Positions 33,045-40,823 of a stretch of DNA of 64,000 bases are shown in pieces. This DNA is from Streptomyces sp. NBC_00390 (lineage in GTDB: Bacteria; Actinomycetota; Actinomycetes; Streptomycetales; Streptomycetaceae): NCBI RefSeq assembly GCF_036057275.1, contig NZ_CP107945.1:6200001-6264000 (forward strand), read 5' to 3'. Both the position numbers and the translations under genes were made by a program. The notes below the pieces were generated by a model that had not been told where the DNA came from, did not search any database, and worked only from the letters and a program-made list of their open reading frames with translations. Position 1 is the stretch's first letter. Every line of letters starts with the position of its first letter.

Positions 33045-33050
33045 ATCTTA
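33045..33050 (-). promoter_or_regulatory. -10 element of trpL-trpEG
   Basis: TAAGAT on the minus strand, 7 nt before the trpL ATG. No good -35 hexamer is seen at 17 bp. The 33051-33158 stretch separates it from the divergent DAHP synthase promoter and contains the dyad GAGACGGT-TCCG-ACCGGTCTGTCTC at 33097-33121 (imperfect). Confidence 0.6.
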
Positions 33051-33170
33051 GCGCATGACCCGGCGTGCCCTGCAGCCGTACGGGACGCCGTGGTGAGACG
33101 GTTCCGACCGGTCTGTCTCACCAGGCGGGCGCCGACGGTCCCGGTCCGCGGGACCACGTACTGTTGAGTG

Positions 33171-34526
33171 GTGACCGTGAACGCTGATTCCCAAGCCGTC
33201 GCCGCCATGGCGACCTGGCGAGACCTGCCCGCGGCGCAGCAGCCCGAGTACCCCGATGCCGAGGCTCTGCGCGATGTGATCGCGGACCTCGCGAGCTATC
33301 CCCCGCTCGTCTTCGCGGGCGAATGCGACCAGCTGCGCGCCCGTATGGGAGCCGTCGCCCGTGGTGAGGCGTTCCTGCTGCAGGGCGGCGACTGCGCCGA
33401 ATCCTTCGACGCCGTCGGCGCGGAGCACGTCCGCGCGAAGCTCAAGACCCTGCTCCAGATGGGTGCGGTGCTGACGTACGCCGCGTCCGTGCCGGTCGTG
33501 AAGGTCGGCCGGATCGCCGGCCAGTACTCCAAGCCGCGCTCCAAGCCGACCGAGACCCGCGACGGCGTCACGCTCCCGACCTACCGGGGCGACTCCGTCA
33601 ACGGCTTCGACTTCACCGAAGAGGCCCGCTTCCCGGACCCCGAGCGCCTCAAGCGGATGTACAACGCCTCCGCCTCGACGCTCAACCTGGTGCGCGCCTT
33701 CACCACCGGTGGTTACGCCGACCTGCGCCAGGTGCACGCCTGGAACCAGGACTTCGTGAAGTCGTCCCCGTCCGGCCAGCGCTACGAGCAGCTCGCCCGC
33801 GAGATCGACAACGCGCTGAACTTCATGAAGGCCTGTGGCACCGACCCGGCGGAGTTCCGCACGGTCGAGTTCTACGCCTCCCACGAGGCGCTGCTGCTGG
33901 ACTACGAGTCGGCGCTGACCCGCGTGGACTCGCGCACGGGGCAACTCTACGACGTCTCGGGCCACATGGTCTGGATCGGCGAGCGCACCCGTCAGCTGGA
34001 CGGCGCGCACATCGAGTTCGCGTCGAAGATCCGCAACCCGATCGGCATCAAGCTCGGCCCCACCACCACGGTCGACGACGCGCTGCAGTACATCGACCGC
34101 CTGGACCCGGACCGCGAGCCGGGCCGGCTGACCTTCATCGTCCGCATGGGCGCCGACAAGGTCCGGGACAAGCTCCCGGAGCTGGTCGAGAAGGTCACCG
34201 CCTCCGGTGCGACCGTCGCCTGGGTGACCGACCCGATGCACGGCAACACCTTCGAGGCGGCCTCCGGCCACAAGACCCGCCGCTTCGACGACGTGCTCGA
34301 CGAGGTCAAGGGGTTCTTCGAGGTCCACAAGGCGCTGGGCACCCACCCGGGCGGCATCCATGTCGAGCTCACCGGTGACGACGTCACCGAGTGCGTGGGC
34401 GGCGGCGACGAGATCTTCGTCGACGATCTGCACCAGCGCTACGAGACGGCCTGTGACCCCCGGCTGAACCGCAGCCAGTCGCTGGACCTGGCCTTCCTGG
34501 TCGCGGAGATGTACCGCGACCAGTAG
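33171..34526 (+). CDS. aroH: Class II 3-deoxy-D-arabino-heptulosonate 7-phosphate synthase
   Basis: A 451-residue plant-type (class II) DAHP synthase, the first step of the shikimate pathway (PEP plus erythrose-4-phosphate). Motifs: WRDLPAAQQPEYPDAEALRDV at the N-terminus, LLQGGDCAESFD (metal Cys), KVGRIAGQYSKPRS, YRGDSVNGF, YNASASTLNLVRAFTTGGYADL and WVTDPMHGNTFEA (metal His). The start MTVNADSQ at GTG 33171 lies 6 nt after TACTGT and is probably leaderless; GTG 33168 is also in frame. It is divergent from trpL-trpEG, placing entry and branch steps of aromatic synthesis side by side. A strong terminator follows. Confidence 0.95.
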   Translation: MTVNADSQAVAAMATWRDLPAAQQPEYPDAEALRDVIADLASYPPLVFAGECDQLRARMGAVARGEAFLLQGGDCAESFDAVGAEHVRAKLKTLLQMGAVLTYAASVPVVKVGRIAGQYSKPRSKPTETRDGVTLPTYRGDSVNGFDFTEEARFPDPERLKRMYNASASTLNLVRAFTTGGYADLRQVHAWNQDFVKSSPSGQRYEQLAREIDNALNFMKACGTDPAEFRTVEFYASHEALLLDYESALTRVDSRTGQLYDVSGHMVWIGERTRQLDGAHIEFASKIRNPIGIKLGPTTTVDDALQYIDRLDPDREPGRLTFIVRMGADKVRDKLPELVEKVTASGATVAWVTDPMHGNTFEAASGHKTRRFDDVLDEVKGFFEVHKALGTHPGGIHVELTGDDVTECVGGGDEIFVDDLHQRYETACDPRLNRSQSLDLAFLVAEMYRDQ

Positions 34527-34540
34527 TGAGGGATCAACAA

Positions 34541-34577
34541 CGCTGGGGCGTGGATCGATGTGATCCACGCCCCAGCG
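34541..34577 (+). terminator. Strong terminator after DAHP synthase
   Basis: A 16-bp perfect stem (CGCTGGGGCGTGGATC / GATCCACGCCCCAGCG) with a 5-nt loop, 14 bp after the stop codon. Confidence 0.85.
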
Positions 34578-34613
34578 GCATATTCAGGGCTTTTGACTTC
34601 CGCGAGCGGCGGG

Positions 34614-34632
34614 TAAGGTTAGGTTAGCCTCA
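34614..34632 (+). promoter_or_regulatory. Iron box (DmdR1/IdeR-type operator) upstream of bfd
   Basis: TAAGGTTAGGTTAGCCTCA matches 16 of 19 positions of the IdeR/DmdR consensus TWAGGTTAGSCTWACCTWA as I remember it. A TTGACT at 34593-34598 lies upstream, so the box should cover the -10 region. Iron-loaded DmdR1 would repress here. Confidence 0.7.
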
Positions 34633-34704
34633 CCGATTAGTCGGGACGGCGCCCCATCGATTCCGCACCGTCGATCCGCTTCATCCCGCCGGGAGGTGAA
34701 CCGC

Positions 34705-34956
34705 GTGTACGTCTGCTCGTGCTTCGGCATCACGGAGAAGCAGGTCAAGGAGCACGCGGCGGCCGGCGCCTGCACCCCCCGCCAGATCGCGTCCGTCTCG
34801 AAGGCCGGCACCGACTGCGGATCGTGCGTACGCAGGATCCAGGGGATCCTCGGCCGGGGCGCCTGCCCCCGCCGTGAACTGCTCGACCAGGGCAACGGCG
34901 CCGTCGTCCTGACCGCCGACCCCGAGTCCGGCCGTGAACTCGGCGAAGCCGCCTGA
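34705..34956 (+). CDS. bfd: Bacterioferritin-associated ferredoxin-like [2Fe-2S] protein
   Basis: An 83-residue BFD-like protein. The four cluster ligands are VCSCFG (Cys-x-Cys) near the N-terminus and DCGSC (Cys-x2-Cys) near residue 40, with the fold signature ITEKQVKEHAAAGACTPRQI. In other bacteria Bfd docks on bacterioferritin and reduces its stored iron for release. GTG 34705 has GGGAGG 8 nt upstream. It is convergent with bfr and sits behind an iron box, consistent with iron mobilisation when iron is scarce. Confidence 0.9.
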   Translation: MYVCSCFGITEKQVKEHAAAGACTPRQIASVSKAGTDCGSCVRRIQGILGRGACPRRELLDQGNGAVVLTADPESGRELGEAA

Positions 34957-34989
34957 GGCCTGATCCGCCCGACGGCCGCCCGGCAGCTT

Positions 34990-35469
34990 CTAGCTCTCCG
35001 GCTGCTCGATCAGCTGGGCGATGTACAGCGCCTCACCGAGCTTCTCCACCAGCTCGAGCTGGGTGTCGAGATAGTCGATGTGGTGCTCCTCGTCCGCGAG
35101 GATCGACTCGAAGATGTTCGCCGATGTGATGTCGCCCTTGGTGCGCATGACCTCGATGCCCCGCTTGAGGCGGTCGATCGCCTCCACCTCGACCTGCCGG
35201 TCGGCCTGGAACATCTCGGTGACCGTCTGCCCGATGCGCACATGGAACAACCGCTGGTAATTCGGCAGGCCCTCGAGAAAGAGGATGCGGTCGGTCAGGA
35301 CCTCCGCATGCTTCATCTCGTCGAAGGACTCGGCCCGGGTGTACTTGGCGAGCTTCGTCCAGCCGAAGTTCTCCTGCATCTTCGCGTGCAGGAAATACTG
35401 GTTGATCGCGGTCAATTCGGCAGTCAGCTGCTCATTGAGGAACTCGATGACCTCGGGATCGCCCTGCAT
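34990..35469 (-). CDS. bfr: Bacterioferritin
   Basis: A 159-residue ferritin subunit for iron storage. The di-iron ferroxidase ligands are all present (Glu18, Glu51, His54, Glu94, Glu127, His130 by family numbering, with Tyr25). Met52, the heme ligand shared between two subunits, is in FDEMKH. It has a good Shine-Dalgarno (GGAAGGAG) about 9 nt before the ATG. It is convergent with bfd, the ferredoxin expected to unload it. Confidence 0.97.
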   Translation of the reverse strand: MQGDPEVIEFLNEQLTAELTAINQYFLHAKMQENFGWTKLAKYTRAESFDEMKHAEVLTDRILFLEGLPNYQRLFHVRIGQTVTEMFQADRQVEVEAIDRLKRGIEVMRTKGDITSANIFESILADEEHHIDYLDTQLELVEKLGEALYIAQLIEQPES

Positions 35470-35539
35470 CGCAGAGGCTCCTTCCGCGCGTGTGACTGGG
35501 CAGGTGGGCGCATCCTCGCACCGTGATCGGGGGCAGTCC

Positions 35540-35557
35540 AGTAAGTGCCTCCTTACT
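35540..35557. promoter_or_regulatory. AGTAAG-N6-CTTACT inverted repeat between bfr and the sulfite-oxidase-like gene
   Basis: A perfect 6-bp inverted repeat with 6-bp spacer, about 70 bp upstream of bfr and 67 bp upstream of the divergent gene. It is AT-richer than its surroundings and does not match the iron box. It may be an operator for either gene. Confidence 0.4.
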
Positions 35558-35623
35558 ACGAGTTGCCCGAATCGGCCCAGACCTGGTCATGACCACCCCT
35601 GCTGGTCTGTCACCATTGATGGC

Positions 35624-36256
35624 ATGGGTCAGCCGGAAAGCCGGGAATACCGCGCATCAGAGGAGTCCGGGCTTCCGCCGGGACAGCGACTGCAGCGAGG
35701 CTGGCCGGTCACCCACTACGGCCCCGTACCCAAGTTCAAGCCGGACCGCTGGGAGTTCAGGGTCTTCGGCGCCACCGCCGACGGTGACAAGCGCTGCTGG
35801 AATCACGAGGAATTCTCGGCACTGCCCTTTTCCACCGTCGTCGCCGATCTGCACTGCGTCACGAAATTCAGCATGCTGGGAGCCGAATGGGGCGGTGTGC
35901 CCGCCCGGACGATCGTCGAACTCGCCCCGCCGGCCCCGGCCGTCACCCATGTCATGGTGTGGGCCGAGTACGGCTTCAGCGCCAATCTCCGGCTTTCCGA
36001 CTTCCTCGCCGAGCGCACGATGTTCGCCACCCACAAGGACGGTGAGCTGCTCACTGCGGAGCACGGCTTTCCGCTGCGGCTCGTGGTCCCGCATCTGTAC
36101 GCCTGGAAGGGACCCAAATGGGTCCGGGGCGTGGAGTACATGACCGCCGACCGCCGCGGCTTCTGGGAGGAGCGCGGCTATCACAACATCGGCGACCCGT
36201 GGCGCGAGCAGCGCTACTCGTACCAGGAGGAGCCGGGGGAGGGTCCCGAGCTGTAA
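35624..36256 (+). CDS. Sulfite oxidase-like molybdopterin oxidoreductase
   Basis: A 210-residue single-domain protein of the SUOX/YedY fold. The molybdenum Cys lies in VVADLHCVTKFSMLGAEWGGV. Further family motifs are FSANLRLSDFL, FATHKDGELLTAEHGFPLRLVVPHLYAWKGPKWVRGVEYM and WEERGYHNIGDPWREQRY. It has no Tat signal or heme domain, so it is probably cytosolic. Substrate unknown. Start ATG 35624 gives the conserved MGQPESREYR; no Shine-Dalgarno is seen. Confidence 0.88.
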   Translation: MGQPESREYRASEESGLPPGQRLQRGWPVTHYGPVPKFKPDRWEFRVFGATADGDKRCWNHEEFSALPFSTVVADLHCVTKFSMLGAEWGGVPARTIVELAPPAPAVTHVMVWAEYGFSANLRLSDFLAERTMFATHKDGELLTAEHGFPLRLVVPHLYAWKGPKWVRGVEYMTADRRGFWEERGYHNIGDPWREQRYSYQEEPGEGPEL

Positions 36257-36298
36257 GGGCGGATCCCTCGTCCGTCGGGGCGGATCGTGGCCCCGGCG

Positions 36299-36802
36299 TC
36301 AGCGGTGGTACCGGTGGACCACGGCGTGGCCTTTGCCGCGGCCGATCAGCCACTTGTTGACGGGTGTGGTGATCAGGAAGGCGGCGAAGAAGGCCAGGGC
36401 CAGGGTGCTCCAGAACAGTCCGTCCGAGAGGTGGGCGTCCATCGCGCCGGGGACGAGCAGCAGGACGCCGTTGTCGACGGTCTCCATCACGATGATCGAG
36501 AGGGTGTCGGCGGCGAGTGCGACGCCGATGGCGGCCTTCAGGCCCAGTCCCGCGCGTGTGACCGCCCAGAGGGTCAGGGTGTAGCCGAAGAGGAACGCCA
36601 GTGCGATCGCGAGGATCATCGTCGGGGCGTTGCCCCAGCCCAGCGCCGTACCGATGACCATGCCGAGCACCTCGCCGATGGCGCATCCGGTGAGGCAGTG
36701 CAGGGTGGCCCGGGCGGCCGCAGGCCAGCTGACGGGTCCGGGGCGGTGGTGCTCGTGGGGCGCGTGCTGCGCGGTGTGCCCGGTGTGCGTGTCGTGCTCC
36801 AT
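36299..36802 (-). CDS. DUF4396-type membrane protein with His-rich N-terminus
   Basis: A 167-residue protein with a His-rich start (EHDTHTGHTAQHAPHEHHRPG) and four membrane helices. The first contains ATLHCLTGCAIGEVLGMVIG and the third DTLSIIVMETVDNGVLLLVPGAM, a Met-, Cys- and acidic-residue pattern typical of DUF4396. The His-rich tail and the CsoR-like operator upstream suggest a role in copper or another soft metal. Transport is an inference. Confidence 0.82.
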   Translation of the reverse strand: MEHDTHTGHTAQHAPHEHHRPGPVSWPAAARATLHCLTGCAIGEVLGMVIGTALGWGNAPTMILAIALAFLFGYTLTLWAVTRAGLGLKAAIGVALAADTLSIIVMETVDNGVLLLVPGAMDAHLSDGLFWSTLALAFFAAFLITTPVNKWLIGRGKGHAVVHRYHR

Positions 36803-36852
36803 GGCTGTGCCCCCATCGTCAGGTAGCGGTTCCTGCCGACAGTAGGAACGAT

Positions 36853-36869
36853 ATACCCCCCAGGGGTAT
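36853..36869 (-). promoter_or_regulatory. CsoR-type copper operator candidate
   Basis: ATACCCC-CCA-GGGGTAT, perfect 7-bp arms with a 3-bp spacer. G-tract palindromes of this form are the binding sites of CsoR-family copper repressors. It lies 50 bp before the DUF4396 gene, next to a TATATC -10-like element on the minus strand. Confidence 0.65.
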
Positions 36870-36887
36870 TCCCTCAGAGGGGCGGAA

Positions 36888-37736
36888 TCAGCGAAGCTTC
36901 TTCAACCGTGCCACGTCGGCCGCGTGCCCTTCCTTGCCACCGGGGGTCTCGATGATCAGCGGCACCCCCTCCGTCGCCGGGTGGGACATGAGCGCGCGGA
37001 ACGGCTCCTCGCCGATGTGACCCGCGCCGATGTTCGCGTGACGGTCCTTGTGCGCCCCCGCCACGTCCTTCGAGTCATTGGCGTGGATCAGCTTCAGCCG
37101 TCCCTCGCCGACCGTGTCCACCAGCTGGTCCAGCATCCGGGTCATCCCGTCCGGCCCGGTCAGATCGTGACCGGCCGCGAAGACATGACAGGTGTCCAGA
37201 CAGACGCCCAGCTTGGGATGGTGGTCAAGGGCATCGAAGTACGGACCGAAGTCCGAGGCCTTCGAGCAGAGCGAGAAGCCCTGGCCCGCCGTCGACTCCA
37301 GCAGCAGAAACGGATCGTCGTCGTGCGTCAGCTCGTCCAGCAGCGGCAGCATCCGCTCCCGGACCTGCGCCAGCGCCACCTCGCGGGAGCGGCCTCCGGT
37401 CGCCGAGCCCGTGTGGACCACGACGCCCCGCGCCCCGATCTGGCGCCCCCTGCGCAGCGAGTGCCGCAGCGACTCCACCGACCTTTCGGCCGTGGCCTCG
37501 GTGTGCGAGCCGAAGTTGATCAGATACGGGGCATGGACCCACGCGGACATGCAGTCGGCGGCGCACTCGGCGCGGAACAGCTCGTCCTGCGCGGGGTTGC
37601 CTGCGGGCGTCGCCCACCCCCGCGGATTGGCGACGAAGACCTGGACGGTCTCCGCCTCCAGCTCCCGGGCGTAGGCGAGCCCGGTCCTCGCCAGACCGCC
37701 GGCCACGGGGACATGGCCGCCGACGGGGTTGCGCAT
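36888..37736 (-). CDS. nfo: Deoxyribonuclease IV (AP endonuclease, Nfo family)
   Basis: A 282-residue TIM-barrel AP endonuclease that cuts DNA at abasic sites in base-excision repair. Zinc-ligand motifs are visible: VHAPYLINFGS, VVHTGSA, LLLESTAG, LGVCLDTCHVFAAGHD, KLIHANDSKD, DRHANIGAGHIGEEPFRAL and PLIIETPGG. The ATG at 37736 begins MRNPVGGHVPVAGGL, the conserved start of the barrel. It begins 4 bp after the stop of the PASTA kinase gene, so the two are co-transcribed. Confidence 0.93.
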   Translation of the reverse strand: MRNPVGGHVPVAGGLARTGLAYARELEAETVQVFVANPRGWATPAGNPAQDELFRAECAADCMSAWVHAPYLINFGSHTEATAERSVESLRHSLRRGRQIGARGVVVHTGSATGGRSREVALAQVRERMLPLLDELTHDDDPFLLLESTAGQGFSLCSKASDFGPYFDALDHHPKLGVCLDTCHVFAAGHDLTGPDGMTRMLDQLVDTVGEGRLKLIHANDSKDVAGAHKDRHANIGAGHIGEEPFRALMSHPATEGVPLIIETPGGKEGHAADVARLKKLR

Positions 37737-37740
37737 CCGG

Positions 37741-39669
37741 CTACAGTCCCTTGGTCTTGATCGTGATCGTGCTGCCCTCGGGAGCCTCGTCGCCGCCCGC
37801 CACGGACTGGCTCGCGACCTCGTCGCCGAGGAACGGGAAGTTCTTCTCGACCTCCACCTCGAAGCCTGCCGATTCCAGGGCGCTGGTGGCGTCGTCCACG
37901 TTGTCGCCGACGACATCGGGGACCTCGATCATCCGCGGGCCCTTGGAGACGGTCAGCGTGACGGTGTCACCGCGCGCGAGCCGGCTGCCCTCGCCCGCCG
38001 ACTGCCGCGCGACCGTGCCCGCGTCCTCGGGCGAGTGGATCTGCTCGGCGGCGACCTTGACCTTCAGCCCGGCGTCCTCCAGCGTGCTGGTTGCGTCCTG
38101 GACGGACTCCCCGGTCACGTCCGGGACGTCGATCGGGGTGCCCTTGCTGACCACCAGTGAGACCGCGGTGTCGGGGCTGCGGCCGCTGCCCGCGCCCGGC
38201 TCCGTGCTGATCACGGCGCCCTGCGGGACCCCGTCGTCGAACCGCTTGGTGATCACGCCCGGCGCGAGTCCGACCTTGCGCAGCTCGCGCTGCGCCTGGG
38301 CGAGCGGCTTGCCCTTCAGCTCGGGGACCTTCACGATCTCCGGGCCGCGCGAGACGATGATCGTCACCGAGCCGTTGCCGCGGATGCGCTCGTTCGTGCC
38401 GGGCTCGGACCTGATGACCGTGCCGCGTGCCGCCGTCTCGCTGAAGTCGCGGCGGACCTGCTTCACCTCGAGTCCGGCCTTCTTCAGCGCCTGCCTGGCG
38501 TCCTGCTCGGTCTTGCCGATCAGTGCCGGGACGCGGGTGAACTGTCCTGAGTTGATGTACCAGACACCCGTGCCGATCCCGAGGGCCAGCAGTACCGCGA
38601 CCACCGCCGCGATCACACCCCGCCGGGGGACGGCAGGGCGGGCCGGCCGTGGCGGTGCGGACGGCGGCGCCGACGGCATGGCCAGCCGGGCGGTGTGACT
38701 GGCCCCCGGCTCCTCGTGCGGCACCACCCGCGGGATCACATCCGTACGGTCCTCGGAGGGCGCCGCCGCCAGGACGCCGCCCTCGCCGGCGAGCGCCTGC
38801 GGCGACACCGCGTCCAGCTGCTCCTCGCTGAGTGCCGCCCGCGCCCCCCGTACCTGGGCCAGCAGCGCCACCGCGTCGTACGGGCGCACATCGGGGTTGC
38901 GGGCCGTGGCGCTCGACACCAGCTCGTCGAGCTCGACGGCGAGGCCGGGAAAGCGTGCGGAGGGCGCCGGGACGTCCTCGTTCAGGTGCTGGAAGAGCAC
39001 CTGGGCCGGTGTGTCACCGGTGTGCGGCTTCGTGCCGGTCAGCATCTCGTAGAGGACGACGCCGCAGGCGTACACGTCCGCGCGGGTGTCGGCGGTGCCG
39101 TGCTCGATCTGCTCGGGAGCGAGATAGGAGACCGTGCCGAGCACCGTGCCGGAGGTGTTGGTCACCGAGCCGACCGCCCGTACGAGGCCGAAGTCCGCGA
39201 CCTTCACCCGGCCGTCGTCCCCTATCAGCACGTTCTCCGGCTTCATGTCCCGGTGCACGAACCCGGCCCGGTGCGCGGCGCCGAGCGCCGCGAGCACGGG
39301 CTCCAGGATGTCGAGCGCGGCGCGCGGCTGGAGCGCCCCGCGCTCGCGCACCACGTCGCGCAGCGTGCACCCGGCCACGTACTCCATCGCCAGATAGACG
39401 TACGCGCCCTCGGCTCCCTGGTCGAAGACCGCCACCACATTGGGGTGGGCCAGCCGCGCCACGGACTTGGCCTCTCGGATGAAGCGCTCCACGAAGGAGG
39501 CGTCGGTGGCGAGGTCGGGGTGCATCACCTTGAGGGCGAGCACCCGGTCGAGACGGGTGTCGACGGCCCGGTAGACCGTGGCCATGCCGCCGACGGCGAT
39601 GCGCTCATCGACTCGGTAGCGGCCGTCGAGCACCTGCCCGACGAGGGGGTCCTGAAGGGTCGTATCCAC
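37741..39669 (-). CDS. Membrane Ser/Thr protein kinase with four PASTA domains (PknB-like)
   Basis: A 642-residue sensor kinase. Residues 17-280 are the kinase: glycine loop AVGGMATVY, Lys47 in LALKVMH, HRDMKPEN (Asp141) and DFG (159-161), activation loop TNTSGTVLGTVSYLAPEQ. A Pro/Ala linker leads to one membrane helix at about 351-372. Four extracellular PASTA repeats follow (starting at VPALIGKTEQDA, VPELKGKPLAQA, VPDVTGESVQDA and VPDVVGDNVDDA), which bind muropeptides or lipid II. GTG 39669 lies 7 nt after TAGACT and is probably leaderless. It should link wall synthesis to phosphorylation. Confidence 0.94.
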   Translation of the reverse strand: MDTTLQDPLVGQVLDGRYRVDERIAVGGMATVYRAVDTRLDRVLALKVMHPDLATDASFVERFIREAKSVARLAHPNVVAVFDQGAEGAYVYLAMEYVAGCTLRDVVRERGALQPRAALDILEPVLAALGAAHRAGFVHRDMKPENVLIGDDGRVKVADFGLVRAVGSVTNTSGTVLGTVSYLAPEQIEHGTADTRADVYACGVVLYEMLTGTKPHTGDTPAQVLFQHLNEDVPAPSARFPGLAVELDELVSSATARNPDVRPYDAVALLAQVRGARAALSEEQLDAVSPQALAGEGGVLAAAPSEDRTDVIPRVVPHEEPGASHTARLAMPSAPPSAPPRPARPAVPRRGVIAAVVAVLLALGIGTGVWYINSGQFTRVPALIGKTEQDARQALKKAGLEVKQVRRDFSETAARGTVIRSEPGTNERIRGNGSVTIIVSRGPEIVKVPELKGKPLAQAQRELRKVGLAPGVITKRFDDGVPQGAVISTEPGAGSGRSPDTAVSLVVSKGTPIDVPDVTGESVQDATSTLEDAGLKVKVAAEQIHSPEDAGTVARQSAGEGSRLARGDTVTLTVSKGPRMIEVPDVVGDNVDDATSALESAGFEVEVEKNFPFLGDEVASQSVAGGDEAPEGSTITIKTKGL

Positions 39670-39808
39670 GCCGTCGAGTCTACGATCCGTGACGGACAGG
39701 GGTTTACGGGTCTGGCAGGACCGCAGCGGTACTGAAGCCGAGCTGTGACAGCGTGCAGCGGTCCCGGGCCCCGCTCCCGGGTCCGCCCGGGAGCGGAGCC
39801 GTCCCGCC

Positions 39809-40603
39809 TCAGAACGCCGGCCGCTCCGGATCCAGTGCCGCACGCCCCTCGTGGGGCGAGGACGCCTCGGCGAAGTGGCGCCGCGGGATCCGGCCGGCCC
39901 GGTACGCCAGGCGCCCGGCCTCCACGGCGTGCCGCATCGCCTCCGCCATCAGCACCGGTTCCTGCGCCCGCGTGACCGCCGACGCCAGCATCACCGCCGC
40001 GCATCCCAGCTCCATCGCCAGCGCCGCGTCCGAAGCGGTGCCCGCCCCCGCGTCCAGCACCACCGGTACCCGCGCCTGCTCGACGATCAGCTCGAAGTTG
40101 TGCGGATTGCGGATGCCGAGGCCGGACCCGATCGGTGAGCCCAGCGGCATGACCGCCGCACAGCCCACGTCCTCCAGCTTCCGCGCGAGCACCGGATCGT
40201 CGTTCGTGTACGGCAGCACCGTGAACCCGTCGTCGACCAGGACCTCCGCCGCGTCCAGCAGCTCGACCGGGTCGGGGAGCAGCGTGCGCTCGTCCGCGAC
40301 GACCTCGAGCTTGATCCAGTCGGTGCCGAGGGCCTCGCGGGCGAGGCGGGCCGTGAGCACCGCCTCGCCGGCCGTGAAACAGCCCGCCGTGTTCGGCAGC
40401 ACCTGGATGCCCAGCCGGGTCAGGACGGACAGCACCGAGCCCTGGACGGTCGGGTCGAGACGGCGCATGGCAACGGTGGTCAGTTCGGTGCCGCTCGCGA
40501 CCAGGGAACGTTCGAGCACATCGAGGCTGGGCGCTCCGCCCGTGCCCATGATCAGGCGGGAGGTGAAGGTGGTTCCGCCGATGGTGAGACGGTCGTCGGC
40601 CAT
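39809..40603 (-). CDS. thiG: Thiazole synthase
   Basis: A 264-residue TIM-barrel enzyme that builds the thiazole phosphate of thiamine from DXP, ThiS-thiocarboxylate and dehydroglycine. Motifs: TFTSRLIMGTGGAPSLDVLER at the start, LPNTAGCFTAGEAVLTARLARE, DWIKLEVVADERTLLPD (Schiff-base Lys), CAAVMPLGSPIGSGLGI and VVLDAGAGTASDAALAMELG. It starts 4 bp after the thiS stop, in the order thiO-thiS-thiG. The whole unit is under a TPP riboswitch. Confidence 0.96.
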   Translation of the reverse strand: MADDRLTIGGTTFTSRLIMGTGGAPSLDVLERSLVASGTELTTVAMRRLDPTVQGSVLSVLTRLGIQVLPNTAGCFTAGEAVLTARLAREALGTDWIKLEVVADERTLLPDPVELLDAAEVLVDDGFTVLPYTNDDPVLARKLEDVGCAAVMPLGSPIGSGLGIRNPHNFELIVEQARVPVVLDAGAGTASDAALAMELGCAAVMLASAVTRAQEPVLMAEAMRHAVEAGRLAYRAGRIPRRHFAEASSPHEGRAALDPERPAF

Positions 40604-40607
40604 GGCG

Positions 40608-40823
40608 TCAGCCCCCCTGCACGGCGGTGAGGACCTCGACGCGGTCTCCGTCGCCGAGCCGGGTGCCCGCCCACCGGCTGCGCGGCACGACGGTCTCGTT
40701 GACGGCGGCGGCGACCCCGGACGGGGCGGCCGTGAGCGCGGCGACGAGCGCGTCCAAAGTGGTGCCGGCGGCGCACTCGCGGGCCTCGCCGTTGACGGAC
40801 ACCTTCAGTACGGAGACGTTCAT
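40608..40823 (-). CDS. thiS: Sulfur carrier protein ThiS
   Basis: A 71-residue ubiquitin-like sulfur carrier ending in the required Gly-Gly (VLTAVQGG). The C-terminal glycine is thiocarboxylated and donates sulfur to ThiG. Typical features are VSVNGEARECAAGTTLDALV and AAAVNETVVPRSRWAGTRLGDGD. The start overlaps the thiO stop by 4 bp (ATGA), so it is translationally coupled. Confidence 0.94.
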   Translation of the reverse strand: MNVSVLKVSVNGEARECAAGTTLDALVAALTAAPSGVAAAVNETVVPRSRWAGTRLGDGDRVEVLTAVQGG

